Origin: Halobacteriales archaeon
GTDB taxonomy: Archaea; Halobacteriota; Halobacteria; Halorutilales; JAHENH01
Assembly: GCA_018609935.1 (NCBI GenBank)
Contig: JAHENH010000018.1
Span: 1 to 6,176, forward strand
DNA: 6,176 bases
Reading direction: 5' to 3'
The stretch's first letter is position 1; every line of letters starts with the position of its first letter. This document shows, piece after piece, positions 1 to 6,176 of the stretch. The notes under the pieces are model-generated. The model did not search any database, had not been told where the DNA came from, and saw nothing but the letters and a program-made list of their open reading frames with translations. The translations under genes were made by a program, and so were the position numbers.

Positions 1-1
1 G

Positions 2-6
2 GGAGG
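2..6 (+). promoter_or_regulatory. Ribosome binding site of the first gene
   Basis: GGAGG lies 7 nt before the ATG at 14, which is near-ideal Shine-Dalgarno spacing and supports that start. A second AGGAG touches the ATG and is too close to work. Only 13 bases precede the gene, so no promoter can be judged. Confidence 0.85.
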
Positions 7-13
7 AAAGGAG

Positions 14-1129
14 ATGCCTTCAGCTAAAGACATGTCACTTAATGTGATAGGTAATGGATCAAAAGAAACTGAATTTTCACAAGATTATTTAGCAACTACT
101 GCTCTTTCTTCTACTTTACGTAATATAACAAAGGAAGGTTTAAATATTCTCGATAAAACCTTTGGAAAAGGAGCAAAAAATCCTTTTAAAGAGGTGATGA
201 GAGGAATTGACTACTTAAGAGATAAATGGGAAAAGCAAAGTAATGAAAAAAGGTTAAAAACAGTTAACCAATTATCAGAACTAGAACTTTTTGGACATGA
301 TAAGTTTAGTAGTTATGATGAAATGAAAGAAGCAATAGGTGAATCAACGAAGAAGATAAATGATATAAATAAAAAATTAGAAAAAGGTCTAGAAATAGAA
401 AGAACTGCTTATTCTAAAGTAGGCTTAAAGAAGAAGAATATAGAGGGTGTATTAAATAACATAACAGAATCTACAGCTACTAATATTACTGATAATAGTG
501 GTAAAGGTATAAATACAGAGCCTTTCTTAAATAAAGTAAATGATCAAGGTATAGAGTCAGCTAATATAGTTTTAGATAATAATGGAGAACTTCTTCCTCA
601 AGTAAATATCAAAGTAGGAAGTAAAAATGGAGAAAATTATAGTATAAACTTTAAAAAGCCTAGCCAGAAAGGAGATATTATAGGATTAAAATCCGGATTA
701 AAAGCATTATCAGAAGAAATTGCAGGTGAAGATAAAAGAGATAGAGTAGATACAGCTATAGAAAAGGTAATGGGTAATTTTAAACATCAGGATATAGGGG
801 TTTATGATGAAAAACAGGTAAAAGAATATTTCAATACTGAAGCATTACGGTCAGAAAAAAGAGATTATCCAAGAACTATAAGTGCTGGATTGCCTGATGA
901 TGTTTATCCTGTTCTATTAGATATTGGTGATAATAAAAATATTAAAAGAGATTATGAGTTAAGACTTACAGATAATGAAGGAAATGAATTATCAGCTATT
1001 GATAATATAAAGCATAAAGATCAAGCAGTTAATACGTTAAAAACACTTATTGAAGAGGCAAATAATAATGGTATGCCTTTTATGGATTACGTAGAAAAAC
1101 TAGAGAAGAAAAAAGAAGAAGAGAAATAA
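14..1129 (+). CDS. Hypothetical soluble protein, possible phage virion-associated protein (371 aa)
   Basis: I do not recognise a named family. The start is supported by a GGAGG site 7 nt upstream and the gene ends in TAA. The protein is hydrophilic and Lys/Glu/Asn-rich, with no signal peptide or membrane segment. Residues about 20-150 look mainly helical, including a Lys/Glu-rich amphipathic stretch at 103-131. Residues about 181-215 look strand-rich (ESANIVLDNNGELLPQVNIK followed by a YSINF strand). Residues 297-325 give another strand pair, followed by a helix at 336-365 and a Lys/Glu tail at 361-371. No catalytic motif is visible. It lies 18 nt upstream of the giant gene on the same strand, so the two are probably co-transcribed. 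By that context I infer a virion structural or cargo role. It favours AAA, GAA and TTT codons (Phe 8 TTT to 2 TTC), unlike the body of the next gene. The reading frame is secure; the function is a guess from its neighbour. Confidence 0.9.
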   Translation: MPSAKDMSLNVIGNGSKETEFSQDYLATTALSSTLRNITKEGLNILDKTFGKGAKNPFKEVMRGIDYLRDKWEKQSNEKRLKTVNQLSELELFGHDKFSSYDEMKEAIGESTKKINDINKKLEKGLEIERTAYSKVGLKKKNIEGVLNNITESTATNITDNSGKGINTEPFLNKVNDQGIESANIVLDNNGELLPQVNIKVGSKNGENYSINFKKPSQKGDIIGLKSGLKALSEEIAGEDKRDRVDTAIEKVMGNFKHQDIGVYDEKQVKEYFNTEALRSEKRDYPRTISAGLPDDVYPVLLDIGDNKNIKRDYELRLTDNEGNELSAIDNIKHKDQAVNTLKTLIEEANNNGMPFMDYVEKLEKKKEEEK

Positions 1130-1135
1130 AAAGAT

Positions 1136-1141
1136 AAAGGA
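1136..1141 (+). promoter_or_regulatory. Ribosome binding site of the giant gene
   Basis: AAAGGA in the 18-nt gap ends 6 nt before the ATG at 1148. This picks that ATG as the start. The gap is too short for a terminator plus a promoter, which supports one transcript for both genes. Confidence 0.75.
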
Positions 1142-1147
1142 TAGTTA

Positions 1148-4100
1148 ATGGCAAAGAAGGTAAAAATATCAGCAGATGACATATTATCTCAATCAAAAGG
1201 GGATAAGTATTCTAATTTACAAGAGTCGGGTCTGGATAAATCTACTGAAGAAAAGAGAAAGAGAAGTAAGAAGGTTAAGACCAACGGTAAGAATAAGGGT
1301 AAAGATAAAAGTAAAAGACCTACTATATCAGCCGAAGATATAAAATCTTCTGTAGAATCTGAAGAAGAGTATATTGAAGCTGTAGAAAGATCAGCAGCTG
1401 AGTCCATTCCATCAGGAAGAAGAGCACTAGGAACTGATCTAGGACGTAAATATGATCTAAGAGAAGATATAGAAGGAGGAAGATTTAACTTGTTCGATGT
1501 AGATGATGATGAATTACTAGACGAGAGGGCTTCGCAACAAAGTAATTTAGAGATGGGATTCAATGCTATAGTAGGAGGAATAGCTAAAGGATTAGCAGGA
1601 GCAGGTCAAAATATATCCATGATAGTATCCGGAGATATATTAAAGAGTGATTGGGATGATATGAGTAGTGTAACTAATATGTTCAAGGAGGCTAAAGAAG
1701 TTGTGGATGAAGGATTACCTATATACAGATCTGCTGAAGGACAAGAAAATATGTGGTCTTGGGATGATGGAGCTGCTTTTTGGGATTCTCTGAGTTCTGT
1801 AGAGAAAAATGTCACTGAGTTCGCTATACCTACCGGAATAGCTTCTAAAACAATTGGTCTTGCCGGTAAAGCTTTTAGATATTTAGCCAGAACAGGAAAG
1901 ATGGGTAGAAAGTTGTTAGGTACACTGAATTTAGCAGCGAGTAAGTCTCCTAAGTTAGCTAAAACTATGGATTCTTTAGCTCCTTCTGCGGTCATATCTC
2001 CGGCAGAAGCCACTAGAGAAGGGATGGAAGTTTATGAAAAAGGATGGAAAGATTTAGCTGCTAGAGGAATACCTAAAGATGAAGCTAAAAGATTAGCAGG
2101 CAAAGAAGCTACAGATACTTATTGGAAGAATCTTCCTTTTTTAATGTTAAGTAATGCAGTAGGACTATATTCCACTAATCTATCAAGAGGATTCACAAGA
2201 AACTGGTTTAAGAGAGGAAAGAGTAAAATAGCGAGGGATTTTATGTTAGGTGGTAGTGCTGAAGGAGTAGAAGAAGGAACTCAGAAGATATTCTCTGAAG
2301 AGGATAAATATGATATAGAACAAGAAGCTAATAGAATACTACCTGAGAGTAAGAAATTCTATATGGATCATACTCCTGCCGATCCGGTAAGTAGAGCTCT
2401 ACATAATGCTGTTTCTTCAGAAGCATTATATGAAGAGATGTTAGGATTTGTTAGTGGTTCAGGTCAGAGAATGGTACATGAGGCTCTAGCTAATACTAAA
2501 GGAGCTAAAGAAAGGAGAAAGAAATTAAAGGAATTACAAGGACAGATCACCAACGAGAATATGGATAAGTTGGAGAAGGTCATAAAGAATCAGATGAAAT
2601 ATGAGAATGATCTGGAAAAAGTCCTTAAAGAGAATGACCAGGAGCTTTTTGATTTCATGCAAGATAGTCAATTCTCTAATATAGTCATTAATAATGCTGC
2701 ACATGGTACTCTGGATCATTTAGAACAGCAACTGGATATGATAGCCAAAGGTGAAATATCTCAAGAGAGATTAAGTAACCTAGGAGGGGAATCAGCTAAA
2801 CAGAAAGCTAGAGAAAATCTAGACCAATTAAAGAAGATAGAGAATAAGTATCTATCTAATTCCATATTTGAGAATGCATCTCACATAACCAAGCTTGAGG
2901 TAGCTCTGGATAATATCAAGAATGTTAGTAAAGAACTACAGAGCAAGAAGGATGAGAAAATGTCAGATCTTAGAGATAAAGCTGATAAGATCGCCAAGAA
3001 ATACAATGTAGCTGACTATAATGTTAAGAAGTTAGATCAAGTCCCCGAAGCTGAGAAAAGAAATAATGAATCTAATTATGATAAGTTCAGAAAAGAGGTA
3101 AAGATCACTACACCTTATAGAGAGATATATGGTGATACTAATATAAAGAATGATAAAGGAGAAACTCTTGGAGCTGTAAATAAAGGAGGAGAGCATAGAT
3201 TATCTCTTCAGGGCAGATTAGATCTTTTCGATAGTTCTTCCTTAGAAATAGATAAAGAGATAAGCAGATTAAAAAGTGATGAATATCAAGAGAAGAAAAG
3301 AAAGGAGAATGATAGAGAAAAGGAGAATACAAAGAAAGATCAAGAAAAGATAAAGAATACAGAGGCTGTCAGTATAAATAGCCCTGAGGATATAAATAAA
3401 AAGGATGTTCTGGAAAAGGACAATAAGCTCTATGATTATAAAGGAAAAGATAAGAAAGGGAATCACGTTCTGAATAGATATGGAAAGAAAGAAACTTTTT
3501 CTGATAAAGAATTAAAAGATCTCATAGATAATAATGATATAATAAAGAGAGAGCATAAGAAAAAGAGAGAAGATAAAGAGAAAGAGAAACAATATCAAGA
3601 GGAGAATAATAATAAGGAGAATTTAGAGGATAAGACTATAAAGTCCATAAGGGATGCACAGTCCATAGAGGAACTGAATAATATAGAGGGATTAATAGAT
3701 GAAAAAGGTCAGAGAACAAATAAGATAAATACAGAGTTAGATACTAAAAGAGAAGCTCTATCCAAAGGAGAGAAAGATAAAGGGGAAGAGGCAGAGGAAG
3801 AGACAGAAGAGGATCGTTACGCCAAAGATGTAGCTGATGCTGATTCTATAGAGGAATTAGATGATATTCAGGATGAGTTATTGGATAAGGGCTTGGATTC
3901 TCCTAAGCTTATAAATGCCATAGATAAGAAGAGAAATAGACTTAGAAAAGAATATGGACCCACCCATGAAGGAGGAGATCCGAATTTAAGTAAAAAGGAG
4001 AATAAAGGAGGAGCTAAAGCATTCCATATATCATTTCAAGATCCTCTTAATATAGAACACAAAGATAAAGAATTCAATGAAGAACAGAGAAAATTATTAA

Positions 4101-6176
4101 ATGCATTAGGGGATGGAAGGATAAAGTCAGGAACTGAAGTGAGGGTAGAATTCCTCACTAAAGAAGAACTGAAGAGATCTAAGAAAGAGGGAGTATTCAA
4201 AGGCAGAGAAAAGGAAGTGGATGAGGCTGTAAAAGCATTGGAAGAAAGTAAAGACCCTGAGGCTTTAGATTTTGAGGTTATAAATAAAGTCCCTCTAAAA
4301 TCTATCATAAAAGCCGAAGGAGAAGAGATAACAACATATCTACCCGATGATAGAGTTCTTGATGATAAAGAAGCCGTAAGATCAGCAGCTAAACTTAGAG
4401 CAGCTGTAAAGAACGAAGGCTCTCTTAATACTACTATATCTTTTGTCTCAGGAGGATATAGAGGAGGTGCGGTCATAACTGAAGGACATTTGGATAAAAA
4501 TAAGAGTCCTTTAGATGCTAAGAATGATCCCAGAGAGGTTCTTCATAAAACTCCTTCCAAGGATATAAATTTCTATTATAGGGCTAGAGACAAAAGTAGG
4601 TTTGTTTATAGAGGTAAACATGACTATATAGATCCTAAGATATTTATTAAAGAAGATGATAATCAACCCGGAGGTATAGTAGTAGGATTCCCTAAGCCTT
4701 ATAACAATGATAAGGGTGTAATAGCTCTAGGACATCAAACTATAGGAGATAACTCAGATGTATCTAGGTTAATTAAAGATATATTATATAGGATATCAGG
4801 TATAAATATCTTAGAGAAGTTCGGAGGTAGAGTAAAATTCGAGAGAGTAGAAGCGGAGTCATCCGATACAGAGGCAAGTAATGATATATTGGTGAGACTG
4901 AGAAATATAAAGGATGAAGGAGATGTTACTTCTTTTGTTAAGGATGATAATGGTATTATAACTTATAAGTCCATTCTTGACTTTTTCATGTATATGGGGG
5001 ATCCAAGTGTTGAAGGAGGAAAAGGAAGTCCGGGTAATATATGGTTACAAGGTAAGTCTGTCAATTTCAGATATAAGGATGAGAAAGGTAAGATACAGAG
5101 TGTTTTTCTTAATAATGATGTTAAAGATGATCCGGAGGTCAATAGACGTATAAAATTCAATATATTAGCATTAGAATCCATCCTGAATACTACATCTGAA
5201 GAATCATTCGGTAATAATGAGGTGGTAAGTAAGCCGAGACAGTTCGATATAAATAGAGTGGATGAGAAAGGATATACTGAACACTTACTGGATAATAAGG
5301 TATTCTGGACAGATGCAGCTATAGATCCTTATAAAGGTGTACCTTATGCTAACCCCAGAATAGAGATAAGCGATCCTACTTTAGAGTCAGAATCCAATTC
5401 CGTGGAACATGGAAAAGAGGTTAATGAAGATCTAAAGGGTACAGGAGAAGAAGTTAGAAGATCCAAAGGAGAGACCAAGAAAGAAGAATCGGGTAAGAAA
5501 GAAGCAGAGAAGAAAGAAGTATCAAGAGAAAAAGTTACAAAAGGTAAAAGAAAAGGGCAAGATGCGATTGTATATAAAGAAACTTATACCGAGACAATGG
5601 AAGGAGATATTGTTACTGTTACAAAATTTTCTAAAGAAATAGGAGGAGATGAGGTTGATTTAGGAGGTCAAACTATGACTTTTAAAGAGTTTAAAGAACA
5701 ATATCCTTTAACAGAAGAATATGAAAATATATTAGAAGATTTAGATGATAGTGAAAATATAACTGTTAGGAAAGTAAGCCTTGCCCCAAGTAATTCAAGA
5801 TTTAATTCTGTAGTTGATGTATTTTCTCCGAATTTAGGACTAAAAGAAAGGTTAGATATAAAAAAAGATAACGCTAAATATGATGCAGAATTAGCTGCTT
5901 TAGAAGAAAATACTAACCAATCTGAAACAGAAGCTAAAAAAGCTGATATAGAAAGAAGAAGACAAGAAGAATTAAATGAAAAGAAACCAAAAATACAATT
6001 TGGAGAACAAATAGGTTTTTATGACTCTCCTACTGAAGAGTTGAATAGAAGAGAAAAAAAGGTTAAAGAACTTAAATCTCAACTATCTATTGAAAAAAAT
6101 AGGGGAATAAAGGATACTGATGTTTTGGAAAGAAGTCTTTCTGCAAGTCAGAATAGTTTAAATAATTCGAGAAAGA
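1148..6176 (+). CDS. Giant multidomain protein, putative phage internal virion (cargo) protein, 3'-partial (at least 1676 aa)
   Basis: The frame is open from the ATG at 1148 to the window edge: 1676 complete codons plus one base. The C-terminus is missing. Order of parts: ISA[DE]DI motif at 7-12 and 60-65 around a basic linker (about 36-57); acidic stretch at 117-126; Gly-rich segment 137-163; Trp-rich WSWDD and FW (203-212); hydrophobic Gly/Ala stretch 222-265; LPFLMLSN (329-336); EGVEEGTQ (372-379); YEEMLGFVSG (428-437); helical region about 446-700; Lys/Glu low complexity at 711-739 and 800-832; two 38-residue repeats (834-871, 895-932); strand-rich module about 958-1407; charged linker 1413-1471; coiled coil 1577-1613. 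There is no signal peptide and no enzyme motif I recognise. From memory, a Trp/acidic patch, then a Gly/Ala hydrophobic run, then LPxLxLSN and EGxEExxQ recurs in very large internal proteins of crAss-like phages. On that basis I infer a protein packaged in the virion and perhaps ejected with DNA. Alternatives are a tape-measure-like or other large prophage protein. Codon use shifts near 5561. Frame certain, role moderate. Confidence 0.93.
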   Translation, partial: MAKKVKISADDILSQSKGDKYSNLQESGLDKSTEEKRKRSKKVKTNGKNKGKDKSKRPTISAEDIKSSVESEEEYIEAVERSAAESIPSGRRALGTDLGRKYDLREDIEGGRFNLFDVDDDELLDERASQQSNLEMGFNAIVGGIAKGLAGAGQNISMIVSGDILKSDWDDMSSVTNMFKEAKEVVDEGLPIYRSAEGQENMWSWDDGAAFWDSLSSVEKNVTEFAIPTGIASKTIGLAGKAFRYLARTGKMGRKLLGTLNLAASKSPKLAKTMDSLAPSAVISPAEATREGMEVYEKGWKDLAARGIPKDEAKRLAGKEATDTYWKNLPFLMLSNAVGLYSTNLSRGFTRNWFKRGKSKIARDFMLGGSAEGVEEGTQKIFSEEDKYDIEQEANRILPESKKFYMDHTPADPVSRALHNAVSSEALYEEMLGFVSGSGQRMVHEALANTKGAKERRKKLKELQGQITNENMDKLEKVIKNQMKYENDLEKVLKENDQELFDFMQDSQFSNIVINNAAHGTLDHLEQQLDMIAKGEISQERLSNLGGESAKQKARENLDQLKKIENKYLSNSIFENASHITKLEVALDNIKNVSKELQSKKDEKMSDLRDKADKIAKKYNVADYNVKKLDQVPEAEKRNNESNYDKFRKEVKITTPYREIYGDTNIKNDKGETLGAVNKGGEHRLSLQGRLDLFDSSSLEIDKEISRLKSDEYQEKKRKENDREKENTKKDQEKIKNTEAVSINSPEDINKKDVLEKDNKLYDYKGKDKKGNHVLNRYGKKETFSDKELKDLIDNNDIIKREHKKKREDKEKEKQYQEENNNKENLEDKTIKSIRDAQSIEELNNIEGLIDEKGQRTNKINTELDTKREALSKGEKDKGEEAEEETEEDRYAKDVADADSIEELDDIQDELLDKGLDSPKLINAIDKKRNRLRKEYGPTHEGGDPNLSKKENKGGAKAFHISFQDPLNIEHKDKEFNEEQRKLLNALGDGRIKSGTEVRVEFLTKEELKRSKKEGVFKGREKEVDEAVKALEESKDPEALDFEVINKVPLKSIIKAEGEEITTYLPDDRVLDDKEAVRSAAKLRAAVKNEGSLNTTISFVSGGYRGGAVITEGHLDKNKSPLDAKNDPREVLHKTPSKDINFYYRARDKSRFVYRGKHDYIDPKIFIKEDDNQPGGIVVGFPKPYNNDKGVIALGHQTIGDNSDVSRLIKDILYRISGINILEKFGGRVKFERVEAESSDTEASNDILVRLRNIKDEGDVTSFVKDDNGIITYKSILDFFMYMGDPSVEGGKGSPGNIWLQGKSVNFRYKDEKGKIQSVFLNNDVKDDPEVNRRIKFNILALESILNTTSEESFGNNEVVSKPRQFDINRVDEKGYTEHLLDNKVFWTDAAIDPYKGVPYANPRIEISDPTLESESNSVEHGKEVNEDLKGTGEEVRRSKGETKKEESGKKEAEKKEVSREKVTKGKRKGQDAIVYKETYTETMEGDIVTVTKFSKEIGGDEVDLGGQTMTFKEFKEQYPLTEEYENILEDLDDSENITVRKVSLAPSNSRFNSVVDVFSPNLGLKERLDIKKDNAKYDAELAALEENTNQSETEAKKADIERRRQEELNEKKPKIQFGEQIGFYDSPTEELNRREKKVKELKSQLSIEKNRGIKDTDVLERSLSASQNSLNNSRK
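1166..1342 (+). repeat. Duplicated N-terminal ISA[DE]DI peptide motif around a basic linker
   Basis: ISADDI (residues 7-12) recurs as ISAEDI (60-65), each preceded by Lys or Thr and followed by a Ser-rich segment. Between them lies a strongly basic, probably disordered stretch rich in Lys and Arg (about 36-57). The layout would suit a short linear recognition motif presented on a flexible tail, for instance for capsid packaging. That role is inference; the motif is short enough for chance. Confidence 0.5.
1553..2482 (+). other. Gly/Ala/Trp-rich amphipathic region of the giant protein (residues 136-445)
   Basis: Residues 137-163 carry closely spaced glycines (143, 144, 148, 151, 153, 162) between Ile, Val, Leu and Ala, like a glycine zipper. 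Then come three tryptophans in an acidic setting (203, 205, 212), a hydrophobic Gly/Ala stretch with interspersed Lys and Arg (222-265), NLPFLMLSNAVGLY (328-341) and two acidic EE motifs (375-376 and 429-430). No segment is a clean 20-residue transmembrane helix, so a soluble packaged form that can insert into membrane is possible but unproven. Confidence 0.55.
2483..3247 (+). other. Long alpha-helical region of the giant protein (about residues 446-700)
   Basis: The sequence has heptad-like spacing of Leu, Ile and Met among Lys, Glu, Asp and Asn, with few prolines until about residue 676. Clear examples are the helix around 454-500, the HGTLDHLEQQLDM segment (519-531), and the IENKYLSNSIFE and KLEVALDNIKNV segments. 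It looks like a helical bundle or rod. It ends in a short, less helical stretch that includes HRLSLQGRLDLFD. No family is recognised. Confidence 0.5.
3278..3643 (+). other. Lys/Glu low-complexity linkers flanking a small Tyr/Gly module
   Basis: Residues 711-739 and 800-832 are almost entirely Lys, Glu, Asp, Arg, Asn and Gln, so disordered or single charged helices are likely. Between them residues 761-799 form a compact-looking unit: an LYDYKG strand, HVLNRYG (773-779), then a predicted helix SDKELKDLIDNND (785-797). The unit resembles a small strand-helix recognition module, but I cannot name it. On the DNA the linkers are long purine-rich runs. Confidence 0.5.
3647..3943 (+). repeat. Two degenerate 38-residue helical repeats in the giant protein
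   Basis: Residues 834-871 (3647-3760) and 895-932 (3830-3943) align with no gap over 38 positions, with 15 identities by hand count. Shared core: D-A-x-S-I-E-E-L-x-x-I, then K-G, K, and D-x-K-R-x-x-L at the end. The pattern suggests a helix-turn-helix hairpin. They are separated by a 23-residue acidic/basic linker (872-894). Codons have diverged apart from a shared ATAGAGGAA, so the duplication is not recent. I recall similar SxEEL helical hairpins in large phage proteins, but did not search. Confidence 0.75.
4019..5368 (+). other. Mixed, strand-rich globular module of the giant protein (about residues 958-1407)
   Basis: Low complexity stops here and normal globular composition begins. It opens with the strand AFHISFQDP (958-966) and GTEVRVEFL (995-1003). 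KLRAAV (1082-1087) is followed by a strand and turn, TTISFVSGGYRGGAVITEG (1095-1113), then PGGIVVGFPKPY (1174-1185) and GVIALG (1190-1195). It ends near RIEI (1404-1407). Glycine-rich turns between alternating hydrophobic strands are typical of beta-rich structural domains. I see no conserved catalytic dyad or metal site, so I assign no activity. I recall comparable stretches in giant proteins of crAss-like phages, unverified. Confidence 0.5.
5384..5560 (+). other. Charged interdomain linker (residues 1413-1471)
   Basis: This segment is rich in Glu, Lys, Ser and Gly with almost no hydrophobic residues, for example KKEESGKKEAEKKEVSREK. It is probably disordered and separates the strand-rich module from the C-terminal part. 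It also coincides with the change in codon use, which makes it a plausible joint between segments of different origin. Confidence 0.65.
5561..6176 (+). other. C-terminal part of the giant protein with coiled coil and distinct codon use (residues 1472 on, incomplete)
   Basis: A strand-rich start (AIVYKETYTETMEGDIVTVT, 1473-1492) leads into an acidic stretch, VRKVSLAP and VVDVFSP. A coiled coil follows at 1577-1613 (KYDAELAALEE, later ADIERRRQEEL), then EQIGFYDSPTEELNRRE and another Lys/Glu helix up to the window edge. Hand counts here: Phe 7 TTT to 0 TTC, Lys 18 AAA to 4 AAG, Glu mostly GAA. The frame is continuous with the rest, with no stop or frameshift. The end of the protein is not visible. 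Confidence 0.6.

Noticed and set aside
1130..1147. Terminator or promoter between the two genes
   Set aside because: The gap is only 18 nt, has no inverted repeat or T run, and is taken up by the ribosome binding site.
1496..1510. DVDDD (residues 117-121), which fits the DxDxD metal-binding pattern of crAss-like virion RNA polymerases
   Set aside because: It sits in an acidic N-terminal stretch without the usual Gly or surrounding double-psi beta-barrel residues, and nothing else in the protein looks like polymerase.
1189..2013. Antisense open frames at 1189-1563 and 1606-2013 (124 and 135 codons)
   Set aside because: Their products are Ser/Leu-rich low-complexity sequences, as expected from reading purine-rich codons backwards. 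They lie wholly inside the giant gene and have no convincing ribosome binding site.
2534..3466. Short antisense open frames at 2534-2719, 3138-3332 and 3269-3466, one looking like a hydrophobic membrane protein
   Set aside because: The Leu/Ile/Phe-rich products are the complement of Lys/Glu/Asn codons in low-complexity regions. Two overlap each other, and none has independent support.
3182..4011. Perfect Shine-Dalgarno-like AAAGGAGG at 3182-3189 and 4004-4011 as possible internal start sites
   Set aside because: No ATG, GTG or TTG opening a useful frame follows at the right distance. Both encode Lys-Gly-Gly in the main frame.
4036..5181. Antisense open frames at 4036-4476 and 4963-5181
   Set aside because: They are Ser/Leu-rich shadows of the strand-rich module of the giant gene, whose + strand frame has sensible globular composition throughout.
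14..6176. Reassigned stop codons (TAG or TGA), known in some crAss-like phages
   Set aside because: Neither gene has an in-frame TAG or TGA. Trp is always TGG, Gln is CAA or CAG, and the first gene ends in TAA. The standard code explains everything visible, although it does not exclude reassignment elsewhere in the genome.

Overview
The window is AT-rich, densely coding DNA read entirely from the + strand. It holds two genes. A complete 371-codon gene (14-1129) starts 7 nt after a GGAGG ribosome binding site and ends in TAA. After an 18-nt gap with its own ribosome binding site, a second gene starts at 1148 and stays open to the last base, giving at least 1676 codons with no stop. There are no tRNA or rRNA genes, CRISPR arrays, insertion sequences, promoters or terminators that I can support.

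The second protein is a giant mosaic. In order it has: a short N-terminal motif present twice around a basic linker; a Trp/Gly/Ala-rich amphipathic region (about residues 136-445); a long helical region (about 446-700); Lys/Glu low-complexity segments around a small Tyr/Gly-containing module; two ungapped 38-residue helical repeats; a mixed, strand-rich module (about 958-1407); a charged linker (1413-1471); and a C-terminal part with a coiled coil. It has no signal peptide, and I see no motif of a known enzyme. This layout, next to another unrecognised soluble helical/strand protein, reminds me of the very large internal 'cargo' virion proteins of crAss-like and related tailed phages. My best reading is therefore a virion-protein operon of a large low-GC phage or prophage. 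The assignment rests on remembered sequence style, not on a search, and is moderate at best.

The host cannot be fixed. ATA, AGA and GGA codons dominate, and strong AGGAGG-type ribosome binding sites are used. No in-frame TAG or TGA occurs in either gene, and every Trp is TGG, so nothing calls for a reassigned genetic code.

The most notable observations are: (1) an abrupt change of synonymous codon use inside the giant ORF near 5561, which suggests its C-terminal part has a different history; (2) the degenerate 38-residue tandem repeats; and (3) the Gly/Ala-rich, potentially membrane-active region in a protein with no export signal.
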